Origin: Gammaproteobacteria bacterium
GTDB lineage: Bacteria; Pseudomonadota; Gammaproteobacteria; Pseudomonadales; Oleiphilaceae
Reading direction: 5' to 3'
Assembly: GCA_029268325.1 (NCBI GenBank)
Contig: JAJUGC010000014.1
Coordinates: 1-14,007 of the forward strand
DNA length: 14,007 bases
Of the stretch, positions 7,334 to 13,900 are shown in pieces. The first letter of the stretch is position 1; every line of letters begins with the position of its first letter. The notes beneath the pieces are model-generated. The model did no database searches. It was given only the letters and a program-made list of their open reading frames with translations, and had not been told where the DNA came from. The position numbers and the translations under genes were made by a program.

Positions 7334-7815
7334 CTACCCATCACAAGGTGGCGAATACACTTTCGTCATATCATGCACAATCCTGGCGAATTTCTCCCGC
7401 AACGCCACCGGTTCCAACACCTCGGCATCGGCCCCAAAACTCATTAGCCACCATTCCAGTTGTGCCGTATCCGGCACGGTCGCCCGCAGGGTCAGGTACT
7501 TCTCGTTTTCTGCCGCGACCTGTTGGTCCGCGCTTAGCGGAGTCTCCAGGAGATGAATGCCGCGGCGCTTGTTGATCTTCAGTTTGAGGGGAATCTGCTC
7601 GGCGCTGCGTAGTAGGCCGAAAGCGCCGGAGCTGATGTATTCATCCAGATCAAATCCTTCCGGCGGGTGAGACTCCTCATCCAGAAGTTCAACTTCCACA
7701 AAGCGGTGCAGGGCTAGTTGGACCAATCCCAGAGGGTGGCGACCAGATACAGCACCTGATGGCGGGCAACCAACCCTAGCGGGTTGACCAGGTGGGGGCG
7801 GGGCCGTGCGCTAAT
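7334..7815 (-). pseudogene. WYL-domain transcriptional regulator remnant (frameshifted, 5'-truncated)
   Basis: WYL-domain regulators are HTH proteins that often control defence loci by sensing a ligand. Here only the C-terminal half remains, in two frames. The first frame reads ARPRPHLVNPLGLV then ARHQVLYLVATLWDWSN and meets a TAG at 7716-7714. The second, from about 7726, reads VQLALHRFVEVELLDE, then PPEGFDLDEYISSGAFG, and ends ALREKFARIVHDMTKVYS. Relatives read YLVAT.WDY...QLALHR without interruption, so a small deletion near 7727-7731 broke the frame. No HTH domain or start is visible upstream; the 5' end seems to have been lost near the G7 tract at about 7847-7853. It lies immediately downstream of the nucleotidyltransferase pair on the same strand and may once have regulated it. 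Confidence 0.75.
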
Positions 7816-7856
7816 GAGGCTGACGGGTGTGCTGAAGGAACAACACAGTGGGGGGG

Positions 7857-8255
7857 TTAGTGAATAGAGCGAGCCTGGAGTGTGTATTGACGAGTCTGAT
7901 AGGGAGTTATGGACTTCAAGAACGGCTTCAGGTCGTGGGGCAGCCCCCACTCTTGAGCCAGTCTGTCGACATTATGCCTGGGTTCAACGGCTGAGGGCGG
8001 CTTCGGAAGTCTTGCTTTCAGTGATGAAACCAAGACCTGAAGTTCTTGCTTGCGAGCCGGTTCGACGCAATGAAACCGGGACAGGAAGTCGACCAGATAG
8101 CCGGCCGTGCGTAAGGCCTCTACCTCAGTGAGTTCGTTAAACGAGGGTGTAAACTGCTGATGCCAGACCGACACGGCTACCTCCCGCACTTCTTCGGGAC
8201 TGGCTTTATCCAGACCTTTTTGGGCAACCGCGTAAAGACTGTTCATGTCGTTCAA
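7857..8255 (-). CDS. uncharacterised 132-aa protein coupled to the nucleotidyltransferase
   Basis: I do not recognise this protein. The ATG (8255-8253) comes three bases after the stop of the upstream nucleotidyltransferase gene, so the two are certainly one operon and probably translationally coupled. The N-terminal 80 residues are helical and acidic (KASPEEVREVAVSVWHQQ, ELTEVEALRTAGYLVDFLSRF). The rest is a basic, proline-containing tail. No HTH, nuclease or membrane motif can be seen. The last dozen residues run into the damaged WYL region, so the C-terminus may be truncated or altered. By position it could be an antitoxin or accessory subunit; that is inference. Confidence 0.65.
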   Translation of the reverse strand: MNDMNSLYAVAQKGLDKASPEEVREVAVSVWHQQFTPSFNELTEVEALRTAGYLVDFLSRFHCVEPARKQELQVLVSSLKARLPKPPSAVEPRHNVDRLAQEWGLPHDLKPFLKSITPYQTRQYTLQARSIH

Positions 8256-8258
8256 AAG

Positions 8259-8846
8259 CTAACCGTTTATGGGCTTGTATGAGCTTATAACGTGGTTCAG
8301 GCGACCTGTCAATTCGGTCTCATTACCCACCGCATAGCGGATCGCCGCTTCAGCGCGCTTCCGGAATGACTCAACTTCCAGGCCATGGTCGAACAGGGTA
8401 TGGATATCCAGAATATCTTGTTCACCAAAACGTCCCAGTTTGGAAACCGCCAGGTCGGCTTTGGTGACGACATAGACCCACAGCGGGGAATTATTCCTGA
8501 TTTCTAGAGGGATCGCGTCTTGCTGGTAATCCTCGTGTAGGGGCGCCAAAGTCGGGTTAAAGGTTTCGTCGTAATAGAGAACCTCCTGGCCTGCCTCTGG
8601 ATCGTCATAGAAAACCGGATCCAGTTCTAACACCAGTTCATTCAGGTTCAGGCCCCTTTTCATGGCCTCCAGTTCCACATCGACGTCGCTGCTACCTCGG
8701 GCATTGGTGTGGATATGCACGGCGCACCCACCAAACAGATAAGCTCTGCAGGCTCCAGGTTCATTGGTTTGCGTCTGGATCAGCTCTTCAAGCTGCGTGA
8801 AGAGCTCGAAAATAGCTTTGGCGAAGGGCGTGCTTGTATTCAACAT
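8259..8846 (-). CDS. DUF6036-like nucleotidyltransferase (Pol-beta fold)
   Basis: The 195 residues start MLNTSTPFAKAIFELF. A longer reading upstream to 8990 exists but has unlikely composition and no ribosome-binding site. The protein shows the minimal nucleotidyltransferase signature: YLFGGCAVHIH (residues 36-46) with Gly39-Gly40, then SSDVDVE with Asp54 and Asp56, the expected metal ligands. A later block, VVTKADLAVSKLGRFGEQDILDI, resembles the C-terminal helix motif of DUF6036 proteins. Such enzymes are related to toxins of AbiEii/MenT type, which add nucleotides to tRNA or other targets. It is first of a two-gene operon with the 132-aa protein. Activity and target are not known. The ribosome-binding site is weak (ACGGG). 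Confidence 0.75.
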   Translation of the reverse strand: MLNTSTPFAKAIFELFTQLEELIQTQTNEPGACRAYLFGGCAVHIHTNARGSSDVDVELEAMKRGLNLNELVLELDPVFYDDPEAGQEVLYYDETFNPTLAPLHEDYQQDAIPLEIRNNSPLWVYVVTKADLAVSKLGRFGEQDILDIHTLFDHGLEVESFRKRAEAAIRYAVGNETELTGRLNHVISSYKPING

Positions 8847-9050
8847 TAATTTATTGCCCGTTCTGCTCGGACAATTACTGTACACACAAGTGATGGTTGA
8901 AGGAACTGCCTGGATTATAGAGCGGTAAAACTGTGTTTGAAGGGCTGGAAATCCGAGAGGATTACCGTCGTCGCAGGCTCCGACGTTCACTTCGGTTGCA
9001 AGGCAACCTTCGTGTCGAACCGAGAGGTTCTCATCACATCTCAGGCACGA

Positions 9051-9090
9051 TTAAACAAAAAAACCTGCACAAGGCAGGTCTTTTGTTTAA
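9051..9090 (-). terminator. intrinsic terminator of the tRNA-Arg unit (nearly symmetrical)
   Basis: The stem ACCTGC (9063-9068) pairs with GCAGGT (9074-9079) around a 5-base loop. TTAAACAAAA (9051-9060) and TTTTGTTTAA (9081-9090) continue the pairing outside. On the minus strand the stem is followed by a T-run, so it ends transcripts coming from the tRNA side. The symmetry lets it also work on the plus strand. Confidence 0.8.
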
Positions 9091-9106
9091 TGGCGCGCCC
9101 GAGAGG
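9090..9106 (-). repeat. copy of the tRNA-Arg 3' end (attachment-site-like)
   Basis: ATGGCGCGCCCGAGAGG here is identical to 9208-9224, the last 17 bases of the tRNA gene region including the encoded CCA. The two are direct repeats 118 bases apart. This is the form left by site-specific integration into a tRNA 3' end, or by decay of a duplicated tRNA gene. Confidence 0.75.
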
Positions 9107-9208
9107 GTGGAGCCGTTAAAAAATTGCACTGCAATTTTAGGCGGAACGCCCGGAAAGCTATGCTTGAAGGGCCGGAAATCCGAACGGGAGCAGAATGAGC
9201 GAAGCGAA

Positions 9209-9285
<77 letters not shown>

Positions 9286-9463
9286 TTAAGTGACAACTGA
9301 CTCCTGAAGAGTCTGCTCAGTTTGCGGTGTCCAGACGCGTTGCCGGGAATGCTGGGCATTCCTCAACGCTCCCCTCGGCAAGCCTCGGGTCCGGTCCGTT
9401 GCGCTGCATCGCAACGGCCGCTTCGGCGGGCGAAAGCAATGCTTTCGCGGAATCCGCCTACGC
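9286..9463. other. spacer packed with short perfect hairpins
   Basis: No credible gene is present. Hairpins follow one another: GACTC/GAGTC (9299-9313), GGAATGC/GCATTCC (9346-9362), CCGTTGCG/CGCAACGG (9396-9417), GCCG/CGGC (9417-9427), GCGAAAGC/GCTTTCGC (9430-9448) and GCGGA/TCCGC (9447-9457). Loops are 1 to 6 bases. The stretch separates the intact tRNA from a copy of its 5' end. Confidence 0.7.
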
Positions 9464-9484
9464 CCAGCTGAGCTACGGGCGCTT
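9464..9484 (-). repeat. copy of the tRNA-Arg 5' end
   Basis: These 21 bases are identical to 9267-9287, which hold the first part of the tRNA (acceptor and half of the D-arm) plus two leader bases. Beyond it, toward the intact tRNA, similarity stops. It is a 5' fragment of a lost or broken tRNA-Arg gene and cannot fold as a tRNA. Confidence 0.8.
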
Positions 9485-9524
9485 TTGGGCAGGAATCTCG
9501 ACTTATCGAAAAACCGCAGCGCGA

Positions 9525-9530
9525 ATAATA
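9525..9530 (-). promoter_or_regulatory. candidate -10 box of the tRNA unit
   Basis: TATTAT on the minus strand is followed by TCGCGC, a G+C-rich discriminator typical of stable-RNA promoters. It lies upstream of the outer tRNA 5' fragment. No good -35 was found. Confidence 0.35.
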
Positions 9531-9578
9531 CGCATGTTGCGGGCGTTAGTCCATGGTTTCGTATCGGAAAATCTTCTT

Positions 9579-9917
9579 TCAGCTCGATCCGGTGATTGAA
9601 GTGGAGTTCATCATCCATTGGCCAGAGGCGATCAGCCAGACAGCGAACAGGGTCAGGGCCAGCACCCAAAAGAAGACAAACAGCATGCGCCGGGGCTGGG
9701 CAAAGGCTTCTGCTGCCCGTAGCCAGCGAATATACATGCAGCCCAAAAAGCCCGTCAGGGTCAGTCCGCTGGCAATGATGGGCAGCAGGCGATGGCCGAT
9801 GTGCAGGCTCTGTCCGTCCTGGGCCAGCTGGCCGATCCAGAACAGGCTGCCGAGCAGCACGGCAAGAGCGCCAAACTCCAAGATCAGAAAGTTACGGTAG
9901 AGGCGTTTGTTTTGCAT
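9579..9917 (-). CDS. small three-helix inner-membrane protein, 112 aa
   Basis: I do not recognise the family. Three hydrophobic segments are clear: residues 9-29 (NFLILEFGALAVLLGSLFWIG), 43-63 and 78-98 (MLFVFFWVLALTLFAVWLIAS). Between the second and third lies a basic loop (RWLRAAEAFAQPRR), so the N-terminus (MQNKRLYR) is probably outside or inside depending on the short polar first end; topology is not settled. The start ATG at 9917 has GGGA about seven bases ahead. It is a single gene between the tRNA region and the divergent cytochrome gene. Codon use fits a core gene. Confidence 0.75.
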   Translation of the reverse strand: MQNKRLYRNFLILEFGALAVLLGSLFWIGQLAQDGQSLHIGHRLLPIIASGLTLTGFLGCMYIRWLRAAEAFAQPRRMLFVFFWVLALTLFAVWLIASGQWMMNSTSITGSS

Positions 9918-10118
9918 GGGTGATCCCGTCCTGTGGGCGGCACTTTAGAGTGGGTTGCTGTATTGTCCGTGTGCTTGGGTCAGGGATCAAGAGATTGAGC
10001 GACAGAGTGAGGACGAGCTTACGGTGAATGGTGTGAAAACGGGCCAATAACCAGCCGGTTCTTGATCTTCTGTTGAGAGACTGACACCCCCTTACTTTCA
10101 GACGACCCGCATTGCCGT

Positions 10119-10124
10119 TATAAT
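10119..10124 (+). promoter_or_regulatory. candidate -10 box of the cytochrome c5 gene
   Basis: TATAAT is a perfect match to the -10 consensus, about 45 bases before the start codon. A weak -35, TTTCAG (10096-10101), is 17 bases upstream. The wider gap 9918-10169 also has a distant inverted repeat, GATCAAGA (9985-9992) with TCTTGATC (10060-10067), of unknown meaning. Confidence 0.55.
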
Positions 10125-10169
10125 GCGCCGGTTTAATCCTGATGCTATGCAACCGAGTGAGGTGATCTC

Positions 10170-10601
10170 GTGAAATTTCTGGTTCGCGCCGCAGCAGCCA
10201 TGGGGCTTATGGCTCTGCTAGCAGGTACGGCACATGCCTTGACTGCTGCTGAAGAGAAAATTGTCGAACGTATCCGGCCGATTGGCGAAGTCTGTGTGGA
10301 AGGGCAGGATTGCGGTGATGCCCAGCCGGTTGCAGCAGCTGCTGCTGAGACTGGTGGTGCCCGCTCTGGTGCAGACGTTTATCAGGCAGCCTGTTTTGCT
10401 TGTCACGCCACCGGTGCTGCTGGTGCGCCCAAGCTGGGTGATGCCGCCGCCTGGTCTGCACGGATCGGACAAGGTATGGAAACCCTGGTCAGCCACGCCA
10501 TCAACGGATTTGGCGCCATGCCTCCTAAAGGTGGCTGTATGGCCTGTTCCGATGAAGAAGTCGCCAATGCGGTTCAGCATATGGTTGATAACAGCCAGTA
10601 A
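10170..10601 (+). CDS. periplasmic cytochrome c5
   Basis: This is a small soluble c-type cytochrome that carries electrons in the periplasm. The 143 residues begin at GTG with a strong GAGGTGA ahead of it. A signal peptide (MKFLVRAAAAMGLMALLAGTAHA) ends near residue 23. The haem motif is CFACH (75-79), and the axial Met117 is in GAMPPKGGC. Cys123 and Cys126 (GGCMAC) are the disulfide pair typical of cytochrome c5. Two further cysteines, 42 and 48, lie in the mature N-terminal part. An alanine-rich linker (53-60) precedes the haem domain. The gene is a single unit closed by a terminator at 10617-10643. Physiological partners are not shown by context. Confidence 0.92.
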   Translation: MKFLVRAAAAMGLMALLAGTAHALTAAEEKIVERIRPIGEVCVEGQDCGDAQPVAAAAAETGGARSGADVYQAACFACHATGAAGAPKLGDAAAWSARIGQGMETLVSHAINGFGAMPPKGGCMACSDEEVANAVQHMVDNSQ

Positions 10602-10616
10602 GGCTGACATGGTTTG

Positions 10617-10643
10617 AAAAACGGGGCTCAGGCCCCGTTTTTT
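10617..10643 (+). terminator. intrinsic terminator after cytochrome c5
   Basis: ACGGGGC (10621-10627) pairs with GCCCCGT (10632-10638) around TCAG and is followed by a run of T. It lies 15 bases after the stop codon. Confidence 0.9.
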
Positions 10644-10679
10644 GTTGTGGCCATGGAGGGTGTGGCGGGATTTTGGAAA

Positions 10680-10705
10680 TAAAAAAAGCCATGCGGGGCA
10701 TGGCT
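10680..10705 (-). terminator. intrinsic terminator facing the minus strand
   Basis: AGCCATGC (10687-10694) pairs with GCATGGCT (10698-10705) around GGG. On the minus strand it is followed by seven T (10686-10680). On the plus strand no T-run follows. No minus-strand protein gene lies upstream of it. Confidence 0.75.
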
Positions 10706-10936
10706 AAAAAGCAAGGTATTTTATCGCCCGGACGGGGATAAATCGGACTAGTTCAGAGACACTAATCAACACGACAGATTTTCTGATAATCACGTCCCGA
10801 GTAGAAGGTCAAAAGTTGACAAGGTGTCGGTCATTTTCGGACACTTTGATCTACCACTAGAGTTAGAGTCATTGCTTTAGCGCGAGTATCCCGGTGGGGT
10901 GCTCTGTTTGAATTCAGCACAGGGGAAGGCTGGATC
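10706..10936. other. leader region of the AraC-type gene
   Basis: With the terminators before it, this forms a 335-base gap without a protein gene. It holds a 13-base palindrome, GTCAA-AAG-TTGAC (10808-10820), and an inverted repeat GTGTC/GACAC (10824-10844). A perfect -35 TTGACA (10816-10821) faces the AraC gene but has only a poor -10 (GACACT, 10840-10845, 18 bases on), as in activator-dependent promoters. Confidence 0.45.
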
Positions 10937-11974
10937 TTGGGCAAACGAGTCGCACGCAACCTCTATTCGCCGAAAGACGAAGTCGTCTTGAGCCATTATG
11001 GGGAAATCCTGCGCCAGTTGGTGGTGGAGCGGGGCGGTAATGGCGAACGTTTGCTGGAGGGCACCGGCATCCGCCCGGCCGTGTTGTCCAATGCCGAGGG
11101 GCGTTTGTCTTATCAACAGTTCAGTTCCTTGATCCGTAATGCCCTGCGGGAGACCCATGAACCCGCCCTGGGGGTGTTCTTCGGGCAGCGCCTCAATCCC
11201 ATGACCCATGGCGTGCTCGGGCAGGCGGTGATGACCGCGTCCACCATCCAGCAGGCCCTGGAGATCGTGGTCAAGTACTATAAGACCCGCTTCTCGGCCA
11301 TTACCCTCAACTTTAGGGTTGAAGGAAATTTTGCCGTCCTCCAGCTCGACGAGCACATTAACTTTGGCGAGCTCAAGCCCTTTATCGTGGAAATGCTGTT
11401 TGTCAGCATTATCGAGGGCGCCTTGGTACTGTTTGGCCCGCGCCTGACCGAAGGGGGCATGACTCACCTGAGCTATCCGCAACCCGACTACGTGGAACAT
11501 TACCGACCGTTTTTTCGGGATCAGATGGAGTTTGAGCAGCCCCTGAACCAGCTCCGCTTCTCCGCGCAGTTTCTGCAATTGCCGATGGCCATGGCCAATC
11601 CGGTGGCCCGTCAGTTGGCCGAGCGGGAGTGTGAGGAGCAGCTCAGGGAGCTGCAGGATAAAGAGTCGCTGGTCGCCCAGGTGCGCCAGATGCTGGAGAA
11701 TAGCGAAGACCGGATTCCCAGCATGGACGAGATTGCGGACAGCCTCTGTGTAACGCCTCGCACCCTGCGCCGCCAGTTGCAGAGTTTCGATACCAGTTAC
11801 CAGGATCTCCTGACGGAGGTGCTGTGCCAGCGGGCCCAGCACCTGCTGCTGTCTACCAACCACACCGTTGAGGAGATCGCCAGCCAGTTGGGGTATCAGG
11901 ACCCATCCAATTTCGGCCGCGCTTTCCGTCGCTGGACGGGGCTTTCGCCCAGTGAGTTCCGTCAGCGTGGCTGA
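10937..11974 (+). CDS. AraC-family transcriptional regulator
   Basis: The 345-residue protein starts at TTG with AAGG about eight bases ahead. Residues 25-205 match the arabinose-binding-like N-terminal domain found in OruR/ArgR-type AraC regulators (ALGVFFGQRLNPMTHGVLGQAVMT, LEIVVKYYKTR). Residues 263-343 are the double helix-turn-helix: MDEIADSLCVTPRTLRRQL for the first, VEEIASQLGYQDPSNFGRAFRRWTG for the second, and the family ending GLSPSEFR. It binds DNA in the cytoplasm and probably responds to a small ligand. Paired repeats at 10808-10844 are candidate autoregulatory sites. The next gene, dps, has its own promoter, so a shared function is not implied. The ligand cannot be named. Confidence 0.93.
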   Translation: MGKRVARNLYSPKDEVVLSHYGEILRQLVVERGGNGERLLEGTGIRPAVLSNAEGRLSYQQFSSLIRNALRETHEPALGVFFGQRLNPMTHGVLGQAVMTASTIQQALEIVVKYYKTRFSAITLNFRVEGNFAVLQLDEHINFGELKPFIVEMLFVSIIEGALVLFGPRLTEGGMTHLSYPQPDYVEHYRPFFRDQMEFEQPLNQLRFSAQFLQLPMAMANPVARQLAERECEEQLRELQDKESLVAQVRQMLENSEDRIPSMDEIADSLCVTPRTLRRQLQSFDTSYQDLLTEVLCQRAQHLLLSTNHTVEEIASQLGYQDPSNFGRAFRRWTGLSPSEFRQRG

Positions 11975-12034
11975 TTAACCCAAAGTTCACGCAAACTTGA
12001 TCTGCGCGGTGACAGTGCCTGAGTAAGCGGCCGC

Positions 12035-12040
12035 TATAAT
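12035..12040 (+). promoter_or_regulatory. candidate -10 box of dps
   Basis: TATAAT is a perfect -10 match, 95 bases before the dps ATG. GTGACA (12009-12014) is a possible -35 but is spaced 20 bases away, so an activator may be needed. No convincing OxyR site was seen. Confidence 0.45.
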
Positions 12041-12135
12041 TGCAGAAAGCTATAGCATTGATGAGGGTAATGCATTTGCCGCCCTCTGGAACCTTCGTTA
12101 TTCTTGAAATCAAACTCTTCGGATGGAGATACTCT

Positions 12136-12609
12136 ATGGCAACTGTTCAAGTGAATATTGGCATTTCAGACCAAGACCGGGAAAAGATCGCCCAGTCTCT
12201 TTCCCGCTTGCTGGCCGATAGCTACACCCTGTATTTGCTGACCCACAACTTCCACTGGAACGTGACCGGTCCCCAGTTTCGCACCCTGCACCTGATGTTT
12301 GAAGAGCAGTACACCGAACTGGCCACGGCGGTGGATGACATTGCCGAGCGGATTCGTACCCTGGGCTATCCGGCACCGGGTACCTACCGGGAGTTTGCCA
12401 AGCTGACCTCCATTCAGGAGCCGGAAGGGGTTCCCTCGGCCACTGACATGATTCGCCAGCTGATCACCGGCAACGAGATTGTGGTCCAGACCTGCCGCGA
12501 GGCGTTGCCCCTGGCCCAGGAAGCCAATGATGAGTCAACGGCGTCCTTGATTTCCGACCGGATGAGTGTCCACGAAAAAACTGCCTGGATGCTGCGCAGC
12601 ATGCTCTGA
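12136..12609 (+). CDS. dps: Dps-family ferritin-like protein
   Basis: Dps proteins form 12-subunit shells that oxidise and store iron and protect DNA under stress. The ATG at 12136 is chosen because GGAG lies seven bases ahead; a longer reading upstream to 12040 lacks a binding site. The 157 residues contain the inter-subunit ferroxidase residues in the right order: His40 (NFHWNVTGP), His52 and Glu56 (TLHLMFEEQY), then Asp67 and Glu71 (VDDIAER). The N-terminus is short and not lysine-rich, unlike E. coli Dps, so direct DNA binding is uncertain. It is a single gene with a terminator directly after it. Confidence 0.93.
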   Translation: MATVQVNIGISDQDREKIAQSLSRLLADSYTLYLLTHNFHWNVTGPQFRTLHLMFEEQYTELATAVDDIAERIRTLGYPAPGTYREFAKLTSIQEPEGVPSATDMIRQLITGNEIVVQTCREALPLAQEANDESTASLISDRMSVHEKTAWMLRSML

Positions 12610-12630
12610 TTTCCTGGTATTGCCTGAACC

Positions 12631-12662
12631 AAAAAAGCCCAACTGGATGTTGGGCTTTTTTG
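12631..12662. terminator. bidirectional terminator between dps and the convergent gene
   Basis: GCCCAAC (12637-12643) pairs with GTTGGGC (12649-12655) around TGGAT. Six A precede it and seven T follow. It can end dps and also the minus-strand gene that stops at 12692. Confidence 0.9.
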
Positions 12663-12691
12663 TTGCTGCGTTCGCTGTAGGGCTGAATGCC

Positions 12692-13699
12692 TTACTCTGA
12701 ACCCTCGGCGCACTCGGCTCGGGTCGGGTCGGTTTTACAGCGGGCCTTCAGCATCAGGTTAAGGGCGCGGGGGTCATACACACCTTCATTCTTCAGGGCG
12801 ACCCGTACGCCTTTCAGCATGCTGTCGAAGCCAGCCGCGTCCATGGGGGTAGGTTCGATCCAGTACTGGTCGGGAATGTCCGCTTCGGCCTGACGCACGA
12901 ACTCCATGAACTGGTCGAAGTTGTTGTAGAACCAGGTGCGGGACTGCTGGGAGAACTCCGGTGAGAAGCGGTCCTTTTGTACGGTCATCTGGTAGGTCAT
13001 TTGGGCGAAGGTGAAGGTGTAAACCCCACCGTTGGGCTCAACCCCTTTGTAGAGCTCGAGGGGCTTGTAGGCAATGGCCGGGGCATAGCACACGTCGACA
13101 CTGCCGTTGTTGAACTTGCCTGCGAAGTTGGAGGTGCTGGAAGGCACCGCGGAGGCGCCCACGTGCTGCACCATGGTCATGGATGACGGATCATAGTCGA
13201 AGGTGGCGATCTTCTTGCCCTGGATGGTTTCCACGCTGTGGATCTTACGGTCACGGGTAAACACGTGGATACCGCCGGCGGGCATGAGACCGGCGATTTC
13301 ATACTTGTCGTTGACCATCAGAGGAGCGGCTTTGGGCTGGGACAGGGTTTCCAGCACGATCTTCAGTTCCGTCGCAGTGGGCAGGGCCCCGACGGCTACC
13401 AGGGTAGCGGTGAACTTGTTGAAGTCCCGGGTGCGGATATCGGTGAGCAGCACCGCGTCACACTGGCCGGCACGGAAATCGTTGGCGGCAATGGCTTCGT
13501 CCGTGTAGGAGCGCAGCGTGAGGTCATAGCCCCAGGAAAGTGCCTGGGTCCGGATGTTTTTCATTTGGTTGAAGATGGGGCCAGTGGCTCCCAGAGGATC
13601 CCAGACGCAGAAGCTACGCTTTTCTGCAGCCGAAACAGTACCAGCGGCGGTGGCTGCTAAAACACCTGCGAGCAAGGATGCAATTGCTTTCCTTTTCAT
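12692..13699 (-). CDS. periplasmic solute-binding protein, DUF6091-like
   Basis: I chose the ATG at 13699, with GGGAG about seven bases ahead, because a signal peptide begins there (MKRKAIASLLAGVLAATAAG, cleaved after VSA at about residue 24). A longer frame to 13852 has no such support. The 335-residue protein resembles periplasmic binding proteins of the DUF6091/TRAP-like type: FCVWDPLGATGPIFNQMK (30-47), AGQCDAVLLTDIRTRDFNKF (77-96), KKIATFDYDPSSMTMVQHVG (162-181) and NNGSVDVCYAPAIAYKPLELYKG (197-219). Four or more cysteines (31, 80, 204, 321, 330) could form disulfides. No transporter membrane genes are next to it within the window. The ligand is unknown. The gene converges on dps across a shared terminator. 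Confidence 0.8.
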   Translation of the reverse strand: MKRKAIASLLAGVLAATAAGTVSAAEKRSFCVWDPLGATGPIFNQMKNIRTQALSWGYDLTLRSYTDEAIAANDFRAGQCDAVLLTDIRTRDFNKFTATLVAVGALPTATELKIVLETLSQPKAAPLMVNDKYEIAGLMPAGGIHVFTRDRKIHSVETIQGKKIATFDYDPSSMTMVQHVGASAVPSSTSNFAGKFNNGSVDVCYAPAIAYKPLELYKGVEPNGGVYTFTFAQMTYQMTVQKDRFSPEFSQQSRTWFYNNFDQFMEFVRQAEADIPDQYWIEPTPMDAAGFDSMLKGVRVALKNEGVYDPRALNLMLKARCKTDPTRAECAEGSE

Positions 13700-13900
13700 G
13701 AGGTTCTCCCAAAGTTTCTTATCGTTGTTGCAGATCAGGACCGATCTGTGGCGCTCAGGCACAGCCTGGACTGCTTCGGCAGAAGGGCTGCCGCACTGCC
13801 TGTGCGCAAATGTACGCGAAACTGCGACAGGCAGAAAGCACAGAGTGCACAAAACTGGAACACGGGTGCGAATTTGTGGGGGCGTGGAATGTGCGGAAGC

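Larger units (their letters stand above)
8847..9208. other. non-coding mosaic of tRNA fragments and hairpins
   Basis: No gene is seen. A 20-base motif occurs twice, at 8937-8956 and 9164-9183, with one mismatch (TTGAAGGGC then T or C, then GGAAATCCGA). Pieces of the tRNA-Arg 3' end occur at 8953-8963 (11 bases), 9020-9027 (8 bases) and 9090-9106 (17 bases). Hairpins lie at 8994-9008, 9017-9030, 9120-9138, 9140-9150 and 9155-9165. Confidence 0.65.

Noticed and set aside
8847..8990. Upstream extension of the nucleotidyltransferase frame
   Set aside because: The added residues do not resemble the family and there is no ribosome-binding site; the domain begins naturally at the ATG at 8846.
9286..9669. 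Long open frames on both strands in the hairpin region
   Set aside because: They cross tRNA fragments and palindromes, have odd composition and lack ribosome-binding sites.
10877..11863. Long minus-strand frame opposite the AraC gene
   Set aside because: Composition is rich in His, Gln and Leu without domain motifs, while the plus strand encodes a complete AraC-family protein.
12040..12135. N-terminal extension of Dps
   Set aside because: It overlaps the promoter region and lacks a ribosome-binding site, while GGAG precedes the ATG at 12136.
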